Shown here in pieces: positions 1-9,991 of a stretch of DNA of 53,325 nucleotides. The stretch's first letter is position 1, and every line of letters begins with the position of its first letter. The translations under genes and the position numbers were made by a program. The stretch is from positions 94,693 to 148,017 of the forward strand of contig NZ_JAFLNE010000007.1 of the NCBI RefSeq assembly GCF_017313225.1. The letters run 5' to 3'. A model generated the notes under the pieces. The model saw only the letters and a list, made by a program, of their open reading frames with translations. It was not told where the DNA came from and made no database searches. This DNA is from Allomuricauda sp. CAU 1633 (GTDB lineage Bacteria > Bacteroidota > Bacteroidia > Flavobacteriales > Flavobacteriaceae).

Positions 1-3000
1 GCCAGTCCCACGGGGCTGGATGTATAGGTCAGGGTGTTGTCATAGTTGTCCACGGTGTTGGTTGCGTCCCCTGCGCAGTCCTCGGGCGTGACGGTTATGG
101 CCGGTGCCGCGGGTGAGGTGTTTATGGTAATTGTGAAAGGTTCCTCATCGAAGCAAACTCCACTCTCATCGTAGATGTAGTAGGTGCCCGAGCTAGTGAT
201 GTCCTCGCCTGGGAGATACTTCATTCCGGTACCTCCTGGATCTGTGAAATAGGCTTCATTACCTGTAAGGTTGGTTCCAGTGATGATGGGCAGGGTATAG
301 GAGTCACATGCGATAATATCAGCTATGGGGTCGATATCCGGTGCCCCTGGTGATATTAGAGAGACACTAGGGTTTAGAGTGGAGGTACATCCGTTGACAG
401 TTATCCTCAAATTATTATAGTTGCCCGCAGGTAGGCCATCGATGGTTGCACCGCCTGATTCTATGTTAACATTAGGGAAACTACCGCTGTCGTACACAAT
501 GGTATAGAAACCGTCCACTACCACGTTGGTGAAGAGCAATTCCATACTACCATCACTACCACCACAGGTGGTGGGGTCGGTAAAGACGTCCACACCAATT
601 GTTGGTTGCAGATTATTGGTTATTGTGACCTCGTCGAATGAGTCCGGGCATGTTCCATTTGATATGGTCCATCTCAATGTGGCCGATGACCCCACAGGTG
701 GTCCTGAGACACCGGTTATAGAACTAGCGGGATCGTCTATGGCGACAGCGGGACCTGCAATTTGGGTCCAGATTCCCGTGCCCACCATAGGTATGTTGGC
801 ATCCATAATGAAGGTACTGTTGTCGCATTGCAAGATGTCAGGTCCTGCATTGGCGGGTGTGGGGTCTTGATAAAAGGTGACGGTTATATTGTTTGAACTG
901 GAACAGCTCCCGTTCACGTCGGTCCACGTGAATACATAAATTCCGTAAGCATTGACCGTAAGAGTCTGGTCCGGGTCGTTGGCGTTAGTTCCAAAAGCTA
1001 GGGCGCCTGGTCCGCTAGTCTTTGTCCATGTTCCTGTGCCTACGGCCGCAAGCGCATCGACATCGTGTGTGAGCCCGCATTCTTCGAACATGTTCTGCAG
1101 GGAGGGTTCATAGGCATCAGCCGATGGTTGTAGGTCATTGGTAATTGTTACATCATCGGAGGATGGGGCACATGTACCGTTGCTGATGGTCCATCTGAGT
1201 GTGGCTGTGCTTCCGGCGGAGAGTCCCGTTATTGTTGTCAAGGGGTCGCTCGGGTCGGTTATTGTTATTCCAGAGGGTCCTCCGACTTCAGACCATGTTC
1301 CGGTCCCCACCAAAGGGGTGTTTGCGGCCATATTGAAGGTGCCGTTGTTGCACTGTACAATATCCAGTCCAGCGTTGGCAGGTGTGGGTTCTTCATAGAA
1401 AGTGACGCTTATCTCATCGAAGTCGGAGCAGCTCCCGTTTACTTCGGTCCACTGGAAGGTATAGGTGCCGTAGTTGTCAACGGTGACATCGGTTACCGCA
1501 TTATTTTCATTAAGGAACATGGCGTTCCCGACCAAAGGGCTTTCGTTGGTCCAGGTACCAGTTCCGATAGATGCCACCGCACTCGTGATAAAGGTATTAG
1601 CGATATCACAAACATCTCCTCCAGAACCAGCATCGGTAGTAGTTTGTTGATCTATTGTCAATATCATTTGGTCCTGTACATTGGGACAGGAACCATTTCC
1701 AATTGCTGTAATTGTGAGTACAACTGATCCATTAGAGATGTCGTTGGCTCCGGGGTTATAGGTAGGCATTAGGAGTGTGCTGTTGGGGGAAAAGGAACCA
1801 TCCCCTGATGTGGACCATGATAGAGAGCTGGTGTTGGACTCACTTGGCACCGTTGTTGAAGTAGCGAGATTGTGAACACCACCCTCACAGATTGACGCAT
1901 CTGACCCTGCATCCACAATTGGAGCAGATGTAATGGTCAGTATCATTTGGTCCTGTATGTTTGGGCAAGGACCATTTCCGGTTCCTGTGAGAGTGAGCGT
2001 TACCGATCCTACCATGATGTCGTTGGGCCCAGGAGTGTAGATGGGTGTGAGCAGTAAACTGTTGGAGAACGACCCATCTCCAGATGTGGACCATGATAAG
2101 GAGGTGGTGTTGGACTCACTTGGTACCGTCGTCGAAGTGGCCAGGTCGTGGACATTTCCTTCACAAATTTCCTCGTCTGAGCCCGCATTTATGTTAGGGT
2201 CTGGAATTATAGTAACGGTTACCGTTGCAGTGGCATCAGTACAAGGTGCAGTTGCGGTTACGGTATAGGTAAAGTCGTAGCTTCCGGGGAATACTGTGGA
2301 GAAGTCCATGTTGGTGGGGTCTCCCACGACAGAGTTTGCTCCGTTGTTGAAGGCATCGTTCTCATCGGTCCATGTGCCAACACCGTCCTCTCCAGCAAGC
2401 TGAGCGTTAAGGTCATAGATGGTGGCGTCGCCCTCACAGATGTCCAAATCGGTAGGGGTGCCGGCATTAGGCGTTGTATAGACCTCTATTGTATGGGTTA
2501 CATCAATGAAATTACCAGAGGTATCTGTTACTCTGTAGGTACGTGTAATGGTTTCTGGATTAGACAAGCCGTCCGATACATCGCTTATATGGGCCACAGA
2601 ATCCACGGCACAATTATCATCTTCATCATTGACTACATTAGGGTCTGGAGCCAGAACGGTATCACAAACGACTATTGAAGTAGGATTACTTGCGGTTGGG
2701 GGTTCTACATCAGCAATATAAGCAACTGTAAAAACGTCAACCCCACTGAAATTGACGTTGTCAAAAAATGCATGGTCAGCTACTATGCTTGTTGCCTCTA
2801 TCAATGTTATTGCTCCATTGGTAAAATCACCATTTCCATCTTCGTCTATCATCAAAAATATCTCACAGGGATCGTTGGGTAGTATGTCCGACCCTGTAAG
2901 ATCAACCCGTACACTTACATTTGAAATAGGATCAGCCGAAACAGACCGGGTTTCATCAATTTTCCAACGTCTTTGAATCCTCCCATCAACACCAACGGGG

Positions 3001-4382
3001 TTGTTCAGGGCCGTAACAAGCATTGAAGCGTGATCATTTCCCCAGACCAAGTAGTTATGTTCAATGGGTGAAAAGTGTCTTGCGTCAATTGGAGTTCTAG
3101 CGTCATCCAAATTATCTTCAGAGAAGTCCATATTTGTGGATATGGTAACCCTTGCTTCTGCATTTACACTTTTTGAGATGCGTTGGTGGAGATTATATCG
3201 TAATCTGTGGGCACCAGCGTCATTAAACCTGTCTTTACCTATGCCTGCAATGTCGTAGGGGTAGGTAGCATCGAACATCCATATTGTTGTACCATCAGCT
3301 GCTAGGTAGTTGAATGAATCATTTCCATTGATACTGCCCAAGGTTCCTGATGAATTAAGGGTAATGCCATATTTGATCGCTAAATAGCTTTCCATTCTTT
3401 GGATGTGATTTACATCAGCAATACCATCCATCAGCAATATTTCTGCAATATGACCAGATAGATTACTTGGATCTGAACCACCACCGGGATCTGTATCGTT
3501 AAAGTGTTTCCCCATTCGGTTGTAGTAGAATAGGGATTCATCTGCTGTTGGATCATTTCTAATTAACCCGTTTATGCTAGGATCTGTTAGTCCATTTACA
3601 CGTGTGGAAAGGGTTTCTTGGTCTACACCCACTTGTCTTACAAAAGTTCCTATTGTAGGCCGGCCCAATAGATCAATACTGCCTGCTTGGAAAAATGTAC
3701 CCGTGTCCCAAGTCCTACCAACGGAAAAACTATTATTGCTGGACACCCCTAAAGAAAGGTTGGTAAGGTAACTTATGTGTGAATCTATGTCTCCACCAAA
3801 CAAGAGACTTTGTGTTTCTGCGGTGTTGCCTTCGCCAGTTGCGGAGAAAACGATAAAAACCACTATATTGTCCCTTGCATGGGATCGAAAATAGAGTGCA
3901 TCACCCGTTCCAGACCCATCAAATTCCACCGCGGGGTTAAAGTTCCATACATCCCTTTGTAATGTTGGTATGCCTGGTATTGCTCCGGTTGGGGTTAAAA
4001 AACCAGGACCGCCAGGATGCTCAAAACCATGGTTGGGATAATTTTCCCAAGGTTGGTCATAATTGATTGGGTTAGGATGTTCCATAGCATCTTGGCGAAA
4101 ATCTGGAATAACAAAATCAACTAAATCATACCATATGTTGACAGGTGTTACACCAGCGGGAGGATATGGAGTAAACTCATGCAAGGCTGAAGGAGTGGAA
4201 GGAACATTTATGGCCCTATCTGCAGAATACCAATTGTCTACCTCTTGGGCAGATAATTGGAATCCAGTGATAAAGAGTAATAGCCATAATATTAATTTTT
4301 TTATTCGACCGTATGACAAATAGAAGAGGTTGACCAAATTATTGGGGAGCAAATAATTGATAGAGTGTAAAAATTTAGTCAT
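1..4382 (-). CDS. Very large secreted Ig/PKD-like repeat protein (C terminus outside the window)
   Basis: The reverse strand is open from ATG at 4382 to the left edge, giving 1460 visible residues with no stop. A hydrophobic signal sequence (KKLILWLLLFITGFQLSAQ) lies at residues 28-46; a TTG at 4319 would give a more usual signal length, so the start is uncertain. Residues about 100-340 resemble the LamG-like module (DUF8202 type) of Bacteroidota surface proteins and include HIAEILLMDGIADVNHIQRM followed by ESYLAIKYG. A second region ends in VWGNDHASM and RRWKIDE. From about residue 600 there are tandem Ig/PKD-like units with VGTGTW, LRWTISNGTC and NAGxDIxQC motifs. Such proteins usually end in a type IX secretion or gliding-type C-terminal domain; that end is not visible, so T9SS export is an inference. 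The likely role is adhesion or surface structure. No partner gene is visible. Confidence 0.85.
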   Translation of the reverse strand, partial: MTKFLHSINYLLPNNLVNLFYLSYGRIKKLILWLLLFITGFQLSAQEVDNWYSADRAINVPSTPSALHEFTPYPPAGVTPVNIWYDLVDFVIPDFRQDAMEHPNPINYDQPWENYPNHGFEHPGGPGFLTPTGAIPGIPTLQRDVWNFNPAVEFDGSGTGDALYFRSHARDNIVVFIVFSATGEGNTAETQSLLFGGDIDSHISYLTNLSLGVSSNNSFSVGRTWDTGTFFQAGSIDLLGRPTIGTFVRQVGVDQETLSTRVNGLTDPSINGLIRNDPTADESLFYYNRMGKHFNDTDPGGGSDPSNLSGHIAEILLMDGIADVNHIQRMESYLAIKYGITLNSSGTLGSINGNDSFNYLAADGTTIWMFDATYPYDIAGIGKDRFNDAGAHRLRYNLHQRISKSVNAEARVTISTNMDFSEDNLDDARTPIDARHFSPIEHNYLVWGNDHASMLVTALNNPVGVDGRIQRRWKIDETRSVSADPISNVSVRVDLTGSDILPNDPCEIFLMIDEDGNGDFTNGAITLIEATSIVADHAFFDNVNFSGVDVFTVAYIADVEPPTASNPTSIVVCDTVLAPDPNVVNDEDDNCAVDSVAHISDVSDGLSNPETITRTYRVTDTSGNFIDVTHTIEVYTTPNAGTPTDLDICEGDATIYDLNAQLAGEDGVGTWTDENDAFNNGANSVVGDPTNMDFSTVFPGSYDFTYTVTATAPCTDATATVTVTIIPDPNINAGSDEEICEGNVHDLATSTTVPSESNTTSLSWSTSGDGSFSNSLLLTPIYTPGPNDIMVGSVTLTLTGTGNGPCPNIQDQMILTITSAPIVDAGSDASICEGGVHNLATSTTVPSESNTSSLSWSTSGDGSFSPNSTLLMPTYNPGANDISNGSVVLTITAIGNGSCPNVQDQMILTIDQQTTTDAGSGGDVCDIANTFITSAVASIGTGTWTNESPLVGNAMFLNENNAVTDVTVDNYGTYTFQWTEVNGSCSDFDEISVTFYEEPTPANAGLDIVQCNNGTFNMAANTPLVGTGTWSEVGGPSGITITDPSDPLTTITGLSAGSTATLRWTISNGTCAPSSDDVTITNDLQPSADAYEPSLQNMFEECGLTHDVDALAAVGTGTWTKTSGPGALAFGTNANDPDQTLTVNAYGIYVFTWTDVNGSCSSSNNITVTFYQDPTPANAGPDILQCDNSTFIMDANIPMVGTGIWTQIAGPAVAIDDPASSITGVSGPPVGSSATLRWTISNGTCPDSFDEVTITNNLQPTIGVDVFTDPTTCGGSDGSMELLFTNVVVDGFYTIVYDSGSFPNVNIESGGATIDGLPAGNYNNLRITVNGCTSTLNPSVSLISPGAPDIDPIADIIACDSYTLPIITGTNLTGNEAYFTDPGGTGMKYLPGEDITSSGTYYIYDESGVCFDEEPFTITINTSPAAPAITVTPEDCAGDATNTVDNYDNTLTYTSSPVGL
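600..1640 (-). repeat. Two 522-bp tandem repeats inside the surface protein gene
   Basis: The segment ggtccatct with similar flanks recurs at 666 and 1188, so the period is 522 bp (174 residues). Each period encodes two alternating Ig-like units, one with LRWTISNGTC and one with FTWTDVNGSC or FQWTEVNGSC. The copies differ at many silent sites, so the duplication is not recent. Confidence 0.75.
1630..2187 (-). repeat. Two 279-bp tandem repeats inside the surface protein gene
   Basis: The segment atcatttggtcctgta recurs at 1663 and 1942, a period of 279 bp (93 residues). Both copies encode a unit with CEGxVHNLATSTTVPSESNT or a close variant, then SLSWSTSGDGSFS. This pair is more alike than the 522-bp pair, so it is probably the younger duplication. 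Confidence 0.8.
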
Positions 4383-4737
4383 AAGCAAGTAGGTTTTGGC
4401 CTAGTATTCTTGGGAAGAAATACAAGGCTTTATGTTAACATAGATTTAAAGTAGCATACCTACCTTATATATAATGGGGTCAATTAACCTATGCGAGGTT
4501 AGAATTGATGAAAGGCATAAATGGATTTACGGGACAAAACTCGAAATGAGGTATTTTAATGGTTTATACGGAAGGTGTGCCTTAGTTCATTCTTGGTGTA
4601 TCCATGTGCTTTTTGGAGTGATGGAAGACATAAAAAAGCCGCCAAGAAAACTTCTTGGCGGCAAACTATCACTGCTTTTTAAGAATACACGAGTTACACC
4701 AAACCTTACATTCTTAATTGAATTATGGACAGGATAG
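4383..4737. other. Intergenic region without a recognised gene
   Basis: This separates the surface repeat gene from the OmpA-family gene, both on the reverse strand. It holds the OmpA gene terminator (4632-4662) and, right of 4383, presumably the promoter of the repeat protein. The short open frames on the forward strand show no recognisable protein. Confidence 0.6.
4632..4662 (-). terminator. Rho-independent terminator of the OmpA-family gene
   Basis: An 11-bp perfect inverted repeat (gccgccaagaa / ttcttggcggc) with a 3-base loop spans 4638-4662. Read on the reverse strand it is followed by six T residues (4632-4637). It lies about 75 bp past the stop of the OmpA-family gene. Confidence 0.85.
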
Positions 4738-6885
4738 CTATTTGATCAGGTTGATTTCCACTCTTCGGTTTTGTTGTCTTCCAATTCGGGTAGCATTTGA
4801 GGCTATTGGTTTTTCCTCACCATATCCAATTGCGGACAGCCTTTCTGATGTAATACCCTCATTAATCAAGAAATCCCTAACCGAATTAGCCCTGGCCTCT
4901 GACAGTCTTTGGTTGCTTTCGCTGCTTCCCACACTATCGGTATGGCCTTCTACGGTAAATTTAGCGTTGGGGTATTCATTCAAGATTTGAATAATGTCCA
5001 CCATGGTTGATACCGATTCAGGTTTAATGGTAGCTTTTCCGGTATCAAAAAGTATGGTACGGGCGTAATCATTCAATTGTTTTTGAACTTCCTGTGTTAC
5101 TTCAGGGCATCCTTTGTTGCTCACTGGGCCTGCTATGCTGGGGCATTCATCATCAATATCCGCAAGGGTATCGCCATCCGTATCCGGGCAACCTTTGTGT
5201 TCGGCACTTCCCGGGATGTTTGGACAACGGTCTTCATTATCTATGATGCCATCTCCGTCCGTATCTGGACAGCCATTATACTCGGCTAAGCCAGCTTCGG
5301 TAGGGCAGTCATCATCTTTATCCAATACACCATCGCCATCGGTATCTTTCCAGGGGCAACCTTTGTTTTCTTCCGGGCCAACTTCGCTGGGACAGTCATC
5401 GTCCTTGTCCAAAATGCCATCGCCATCAGTGTCTTTCCAAGGGCAACCTTTGTTTTCAATTGGGCCTGCAACATCAGGGCATTGATCTTCTTGATTTATG
5501 ATACCATCATTGTCTTTGTCTTTTAATCTATTTTGGTATACAGGAATTTTAAGCCCGGCATATAGATCAATGGCTTTTGTGTTTTTACCAGCCATTGCTG
5601 AAATGATGGACCCGGACCCTAAATATATTGGCCCCAATCTAAGTCCAGCCCCCCATTGGAATCCTGCTCCTTCAAGAATGCTTAACGGGGAATAAACACC
5701 AAGCCATGTACTTTCAAATCTTGGGGTAAGCCTAAATTGGTTCAAAATTCGGTTGGTGTTTATTTTTGTTTTTGATGTTAGGGAGACATCAGCATTTAGA
5801 TTAAGGTAGAATTTGGAATTAATGTTCCAATCCGCATTGGTATGCAATGCGGTAGGTAAAGTAACACTGGCAGATTTGGTTTCTGAAATAAGCTGAAAGT
5901 TGTCCAAAAGCGCTTCTTCCAATACATCACCGTCAAAATTATCTATGTCTTGAGTGTTGATAAGGTCGTAAAATCGATCAACACCACTAACATCTTTTAT
6001 TTTACCAATATCTGTGATCGATGCTCCAAATTTTAGTTTGTACTTGTTGGCACCTCGATCTATAATAGAATTTCCGTTGACATCGGTTTTAGTGTATTTG
6101 GCATATTGGGGCCTCCACTCATAAACAAATCCTATATCTGTGCCAATACCTCCACCTCCACTAAAATCAAAATATTTACCGCCATTACCTTCATCGTCAA
6201 GACTTGCTGTATTCCCATAGTGTAATTGGCCGGTAGTGGTAACTTGTCGGGAGCCTGAGTCATAATCTACTGTAATGTCGGATCCATTTATATAAACATT
6301 ACCCATGCCTTGAATGTATTTTAAGGAAAGCCCCCCTTTTATAAAATGTTCTTCCTTGTCCAAAAGAATCCTAGCATACGTAGCGCCAATTTCGCCCCAT
6401 AGATTAAAGGAACCTGCGATATTACCTTCATCCAAAAAGAAATCCTCAGATTCATCAAATCCTCCTTCTTTGTCCAAAAGTTCTCCATTTATCTCATTTA
6501 CATTGAAAAACGCCCTTGCCCTTGTGAAAAAGGAGAAAGAATGCTTTTTGCCGAGACTGAGCATTACAGATGGGCCAAGCACATCAATGTTCCATCCTAT
6601 AAAATTATCTTCGGAAGGAAAGGTTGCTGCATTGTCAAATGCTTTACTAAAATCACTGAAAGCATCATCAAGGTTAAAACCCACATAATTGTTTCCAACA
6701 AACGAACTAACCCCAATTAGGTTAATGTCTGTTTTAAGTCTGGAATCTGCAATATTGGCTGGGTTGGAAATAACACCATGAACCCCATTGTAATTGTCTT
6801 CCAATAAGCCGACGTAGGATTGAGCATGGCTTATTGCTGTTGTTAAGATGAGAAAGAATCCCATCAATACTATTCTTAAATTCAT
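4738..6885 (-). CDS. OmpA-family outer membrane protein with DUF5723-like barrel and TSP3 repeats
   Basis: The start at 6885 is chosen because it gives a standard signal peptide ([22 protein letters not shown] cut at SHA-Q); an upstream ATG at 6942 adds 19 unlikely residues. The mature 715-residue protein has three parts. Residues about 25-470 are rich in barrel-like aromatic strands and match the DUF5723 type. Residues about 470-600 hold four to five calcium-binding thrombospondin type 3 repeats ([15 protein letters not shown]). The C-terminal 110 residues are an OmpA peptidoglycan-binding domain with [28 protein letters not shown] and [13 protein letters not shown]. The protein likely ties the outer membrane to the cell wall. 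It is transcribed alone, with its own terminator. Confidence 0.9.
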   Translation of the reverse strand: MNLRIVLMGFFLILTTAISHAQSYVGLLEDNYNGVHGVISNPANIADSRLKTDINLIGVSSFVGNNYVGFNLDDAFSDFSKAFDNAATFPSEDNFIGWNIDVLGPSVMLSLGKKHSFSFFTRARAFFNVNEINGELLDKEGGFDESEDFFLDEGNIAGSFNLWGEIGATYARILLDKEEHFIKGGLSLKYIQGMGNVYINGSDITVDYDSGSRQVTTTGQLHYGNTASLDDEGNGGKYFDFSGGGGIGTDIGFVYEWRPQYAKYTKTDVNGNSIIDRGANKYKLKFGASITDIGKIKDVSGVDRFYDLINTQDIDNFDGDVLEEALLDNFQLISETKSASVTLPTALHTNADWNINSKFYLNLNADVSLTSKTKINTNRILNQFRLTPRFESTWLGVYSPLSILEGAGFQWGAGLRLGPIYLGSGSIISAMAGKNTKAIDLYAGLKIPVYQNRLKDKDNDGIINQEDQCPDVAGPIENKGCPWKDTDGDGILDKDDDCPSEVGPEENKGCPWKDTDGDGVLDKDDDCPTEAGLAEYNGCPDTDGDGIIDNEDRCPNIPGSAEHKGCPDTDGDTLADIDDECPSIAGPVSNKGCPEVTQEVQKQLNDYARTILFDTGKATIKPESVSTMVDIIQILNEYPNAKFTVEGHTDSVGSSESNQRLSEARANSVRDFLINEGITSERLSAIGYGEEKPIASNATRIGRQQNRRVEINLIK

Positions 6886-7518
6886 GTTTACTGTTTTTTG
6901 GTATAAAGTTGATTTACAGCCATCTCTCGATCGGATAGGCATTGTACAAAGAGAAAGGAAATATGTGTGGGAGTTTTATGGAAATGAACAAACGCTCCCT
7001 TTCAATTGATAAAACAAAAAGCTGGGTTCACCGTAGCTTTCCAAGGGAAGGTAAAAGACTGTTTATAGAGTAAGAAAAAACTTATAAATAATTGGAATAC
7101 ATAAATAGGTTCTCTGTTTTAAAGCCACAGATCTTTACAGGTGAAGTGACAGGTAAGGGTAAAAACAAAAAAACCATTACAACCAAGGAACCACTCTGAT
7201 TCCTTGGCGTAACGGAAACCTCAACTAAACTAAACACTTTTATGACCAACAGTCTAAAAAAAGTGCATTGCTATATGTGCATGCGTTAAAATTGATCTTG
7301 CTTTTCAATGTGCTTTAACGCGTAATTGCACAACAAACATAAGTTGTATTAATAATTTATAGCTGTGCTATCTTATGGATGCCCCTTCTCAGCTAATGGA
7401 TGGGCAATCTGGTTTGGTGGTTAAAAAAAAAGAATGAGATAAAATGCGCCTATTCATACCATGAAATAAAAAAGGCAGCCCATTTGAGCTGCCTTTTTGT
7501 ATTCAAAAATATTTTTAG
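6886..7518. other. Intergenic region, about 630 bp
   Basis: No convincing gene or known RNA is visible. An imperfect hairpin with 8-bp arms (ccaaggaa 7183-7190 / ttccttgg 7200-7207) is followed on the reverse strand by a short T-rich stretch and may be a weak terminator. The left part presumably holds the promoter of the OmpA-family gene. Confidence 0.5.
7470..7499. terminator. Bidirectional terminator downstream of the YegP-like gene
   Basis: The 11-bp arms aaaaaggcagc and gctgccttttt enclose an 8-base loop. The A and T tracts make it functional on both strands; its clear client is the reverse-strand YegP-like gene ending at 7519. Confidence 0.85.
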
Positions 7519-7851
7519 CTAGGAAGAAACTTCTTCGACAGCGGCATCCGGGGCATTTTTCTTTACAGAAGCAACACCATTTTCCATGGCCGATTCGCTG
7601 GAATACATCTCGCTGTTCCCAATAACCTGTCCATTGGATGCTTTTAGGTTAAAGTATGGACTTCCATCTTTTGCAGTGTTTCTTTCAAAATTTCCATCGT
7701 CCTGCGAATGTTTTCTCACAGACTCGATGCCATTATCGCAGGCAGCTTTGGTGGTATACCCTTGACTGCTTAAAATTACTTGGCCGTTTCCAGCTTTTAA
7801 ATTAAACCTGAACTTGCCAGATTTATCTGTTTTAATCTCAAATTTTCCCAT
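7519..7851 (-). CDS. YegP-like DUF1508 tandem-domain protein
   Basis: The 110-residue product consists of two copies of the about 50-residue DUF1508 fold. Copy 1 has GKFRFNLKAGNGQVILSSQG and copy 2 has GSPYFNLKASNGQVIGNSEM; each then has an alanine-rich helix ending in GIESVRKH or GVASVKKN. This is the architecture of E. coli YegP and is of normal length. The biochemical role of the family is unknown. It is a single-gene unit between its own terminator and the proA terminator. Identification is firm; function is not. Confidence 0.9.
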   Translation of the reverse strand: MGKFEIKTDKSGKFRFNLKAGNGQVILSSQGYTTKAACDNGIESVRKHSQDDGNFERNTAKDGSPYFNLKASNGQVIGNSEMYSSESAMENGVASVKKNAPDAAVEEVSS

Positions 7852-7950
7852 GGTAATATGTTTAGAGTACTAAATCTAGATATTTTCTCAAAAAATGACC
7901 AATATTTCAACCAAAAATTGCCTTTTTTATACTTATTCCAGTTTACAAAT

Positions 7951-7982
7951 AAAAAAAGGCGCTGAAGTCTACCCCAACGCCT
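7951..7982 (-). terminator. Terminator of the proCBA operon
   Basis: On the reverse strand a short GC stem (aggcg / cgcct, 7957-7961 and 7978-7982) is followed by seven T residues, 23 bp past the proA stop. The stem is modest but position and T run fit. Confidence 0.6.
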
Positions 7983-8005
7983 AGCTTATTTTAAGGAGAT
8001 ATTTT

Positions 8006-9214
8006 TTAAACTCTCACCTGCCCATCACCAAATACGTAGTATTTGTTGGTGACCAATTCATTCAATCCGAGCGGGCCACGATGATGGAGTTTATCTGTAC
8101 TGATAGCCAACTCAGCGCCAACGCCCATCTGTCCACCGTCTGTAAATCTCGTGGAAGCATTTTGGTACACTGCAGCGCAGTCCACATTTTCCATAAAGGT
8201 TTGGGCCACACTGTCATTCTGGGTCATAATGGTGGCCGAATGACCGCCAGAGTTTGCGTTTATCTTTTCAATGGCCTCATCCAATCCAGTCACTGAACCA
8301 ATGACGCATTTCATGGCCAAGAACTCTTCTTGCCAAACCGATTCATTTGGTATGATTTCCTCTCCGGGCAATATCTGTTTGACCTTCTCATCCACCAAAA
8401 TGGAAACCCCTTTATCGCTTAAAAGTTGTTTCAGTTCTTTTAGTTTTTCCCCATAACCTTCAATCCCTGAATCCACCAAAATTTTGTCCAAGGCATTACA
8501 GGCAGAAATTTTATGGGTCTTGGCATTAACAATCACTCCTAAGCTTTTTGTCCAATCGGCCTCATTGTGAACATATAGGAAATTGTTTCCTCGACCACTC
8601 ACCAGAACGGCACATTTGGCGTGTTCCTTTACAAAGGCGATAAGGCGTTCGCCCCCACGTGGTACGATCAAATCCAAGTCTTGATCAGGATTTTTTAAAA
8701 ATTCCTGTGTCTGGGTCCGGTCCATTTCCAAAAATTGGATAAAATCTGTTGGCAGCTTATTCTCGGCCAAGGCCTGATGCCAAAACTTTACCAATGCTTT
8801 ATTGCTATGATAAGCCTCTTTTCCACCCTTTAATAGGATTTTGTTGTTGGCTTTAAACGCTAGGACCGCAGCCTCCACGGTTACATCAGGGCGAGACTCA
8901 TAAATGATCATTATGGTCCCAAATGGAGCCGTTTTGTTAATGATTTTGAGCCCATTCTCTAAATTTTTGGTAGAGATTTCTTGATTGACCGGATCTTTCT
9001 GCAATCGAACCTCTTTTACCGCCTGAATCATCTGGTCCACTTTTTTCTGGTTGACCACCAAACGATCATATAGGGCTTGGTCGTCCCGGTTGAACGCATC
9101 CAAATCTTTTTGATTGGCTTTGAGGAGCTCTTCACGATTCTCATCCAGAATTCGCTCCATATCGGCCAAGACTTTATTTTTTATTTCTGTATTCAATAAT
9201 TTCATAGTTCTCAT
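8006..9214 (-). CDS. proA: Gamma-glutamyl phosphate reductase
   Basis: This 402-residue NADPH-dependent enzyme reduces gamma-glutamyl phosphate to glutamate semialdehyde in proline biosynthesis. It has the aldehyde-dehydrogenase-like fold signature: YESRPDVTVEAAVLAFKANN, the LIVPRGGERLIAFV segment, and the catalytic cysteine in KISACNALDKIL. Near the C terminus STRFTDGGQMGVGAELAIS matches the family. Length is usual. A second ATG at 9205 (MKLLNTEIKN) is an equally good start. It is the last gene of proC-proB-proA, 3 bp after proB, and is followed by a terminator. Confidence 0.95.
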   Translation of the reverse strand: MRTMKLLNTEIKNKVLADMERILDENREELLKANQKDLDAFNRDDQALYDRLVVNQKKVDQMIQAVKEVRLQKDPVNQEISTKNLENGLKIINKTAPFGTIMIIYESRPDVTVEAAVLAFKANNKILLKGGKEAYHSNKALVKFWHQALAENKLPTDFIQFLEMDRTQTQEFLKNPDQDLDLIVPRGGERLIAFVKEHAKCAVLVSGRGNNFLYVHNEADWTKSLGVIVNAKTHKISACNALDKILVDSGIEGYGEKLKELKQLLSDKGVSILVDEKVKQILPGEEIIPNESVWQEEFLAMKCVIGSVTGLDEAIEKINANSGGHSATIMTQNDSVAQTFMENVDCAAVYQNASTRFTDGGQMGVGAELAISTDKLHHRGPLGLNELVTNKYYVFGDGQVRV

Positions 9215-9217
9215 TTT

Positions 9218-9988
9218 TTATAGGGAAACTTTGGTCCCTACTTTTTTTCCTTCTACAATATCTAGTATTACATTATCTTTTTTTCCATTCACGATGTAGG
9301 ACGGAATATTGTCAGCCGCGGCCATTTGGGCATAGCTTAATTTTGAGCCCATACCGCCACGACCTTCACCTTCGGCTTTGTTGCCTTCCTCAATGTACTT
9401 GTCCAAATCTTCCTTGGGTGCTACTTTTTGAATGACTTTTGATTCTTCCTTTTCTGGATGGCCGTTGTAGAGCCCATCAATGTCGGTCATGAGAATCAAT
9501 TTATCGGCATTCATTAGCTGGGCAATCAATGTGGCGAGCTCATCATTATCCGAAAACATGGACATAGCCACGGAAACGGCATCATCCTCATTGGCGATGG
9601 GCACTACACCTTCGGACAGGAGTCCTTCAATGCAATTGATCATATTGTCGCGGTGCATCCCTGGATTAAAATCCCGCTTTGTGGGAAGCACTTGGGCGCA
9701 TTTCATACCATAATCCCTAAAGATGTTGTAGTACAAACGCATCATTCTAGGTTGCCCGATGGCGGAGTACACCTGTCTTCTTTGGGTCTTGTCCTTAATG
9801 CTGGCTTTGCCCAATACTTCTTTTCCCGCAATTACAGAACCTGAGGAGACCAAAATGGTCATAATATCACGTTCGTATAGCTCCACAACTTGTTTTACCA
9901 GTTTTTTGAGCACGGGTCTTACAATTCTGTTGTCTTTGTTGGTCATCACATTGGTTCCCACCTTTATGACCACGAGTTCTTTATACAT
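9218..9988 (-). CDS. proB: Glutamate 5-kinase, short form without PUA domain
   Basis: It phosphorylates glutamate on the gamma-carboxyl group, the first committed step to proline. The 256 residues form a single amino-acid-kinase domain: VVIKVGTNVM at the N terminus, ILVSSGSVIAG, then NEDDAVSV and LILMTDIDGLY, with the GRGGMGSKLSYAQMA substrate-binding segment. The C-terminal PUA domain of the E. coli enzyme (about 367 residues) is absent, as in several other lineages. Spacing is 3 bp on both sides (proC stop to proB start, and proB stop to proA start), so the three are one operon. Confidence 0.95.
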   Translation of the reverse strand: MYKELVVIKVGTNVMTNKDNRIVRPVLKKLVKQVVELYERDIMTILVSSGSVIAGKEVLGKASIKDKTQRRQVYSAIGQPRMMRLYYNIFRDYGMKCAQVLPTKRDFNPGMHRDNMINCIEGLLSEGVVPIANEDDAVSVAMSMFSDNDELATLIAQLMNADKLILMTDIDGLYNGHPEKEESKVIQKVAPKEDLDKYIEEGNKAEGEGRGGMGSKLSYAQMAAADNIPSYIVNGKKDNVILDIVEGKKVGTKVSL

Positions 9989-9991
9989 GAT

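Noticed and set aside
5114..5485. 123-codon open frame on the forward strand
   Set aside because: It lies antisense to the TSP3 repeats of the OmpA-family gene; the repetitive coding strand keeps the other frame open by chance.
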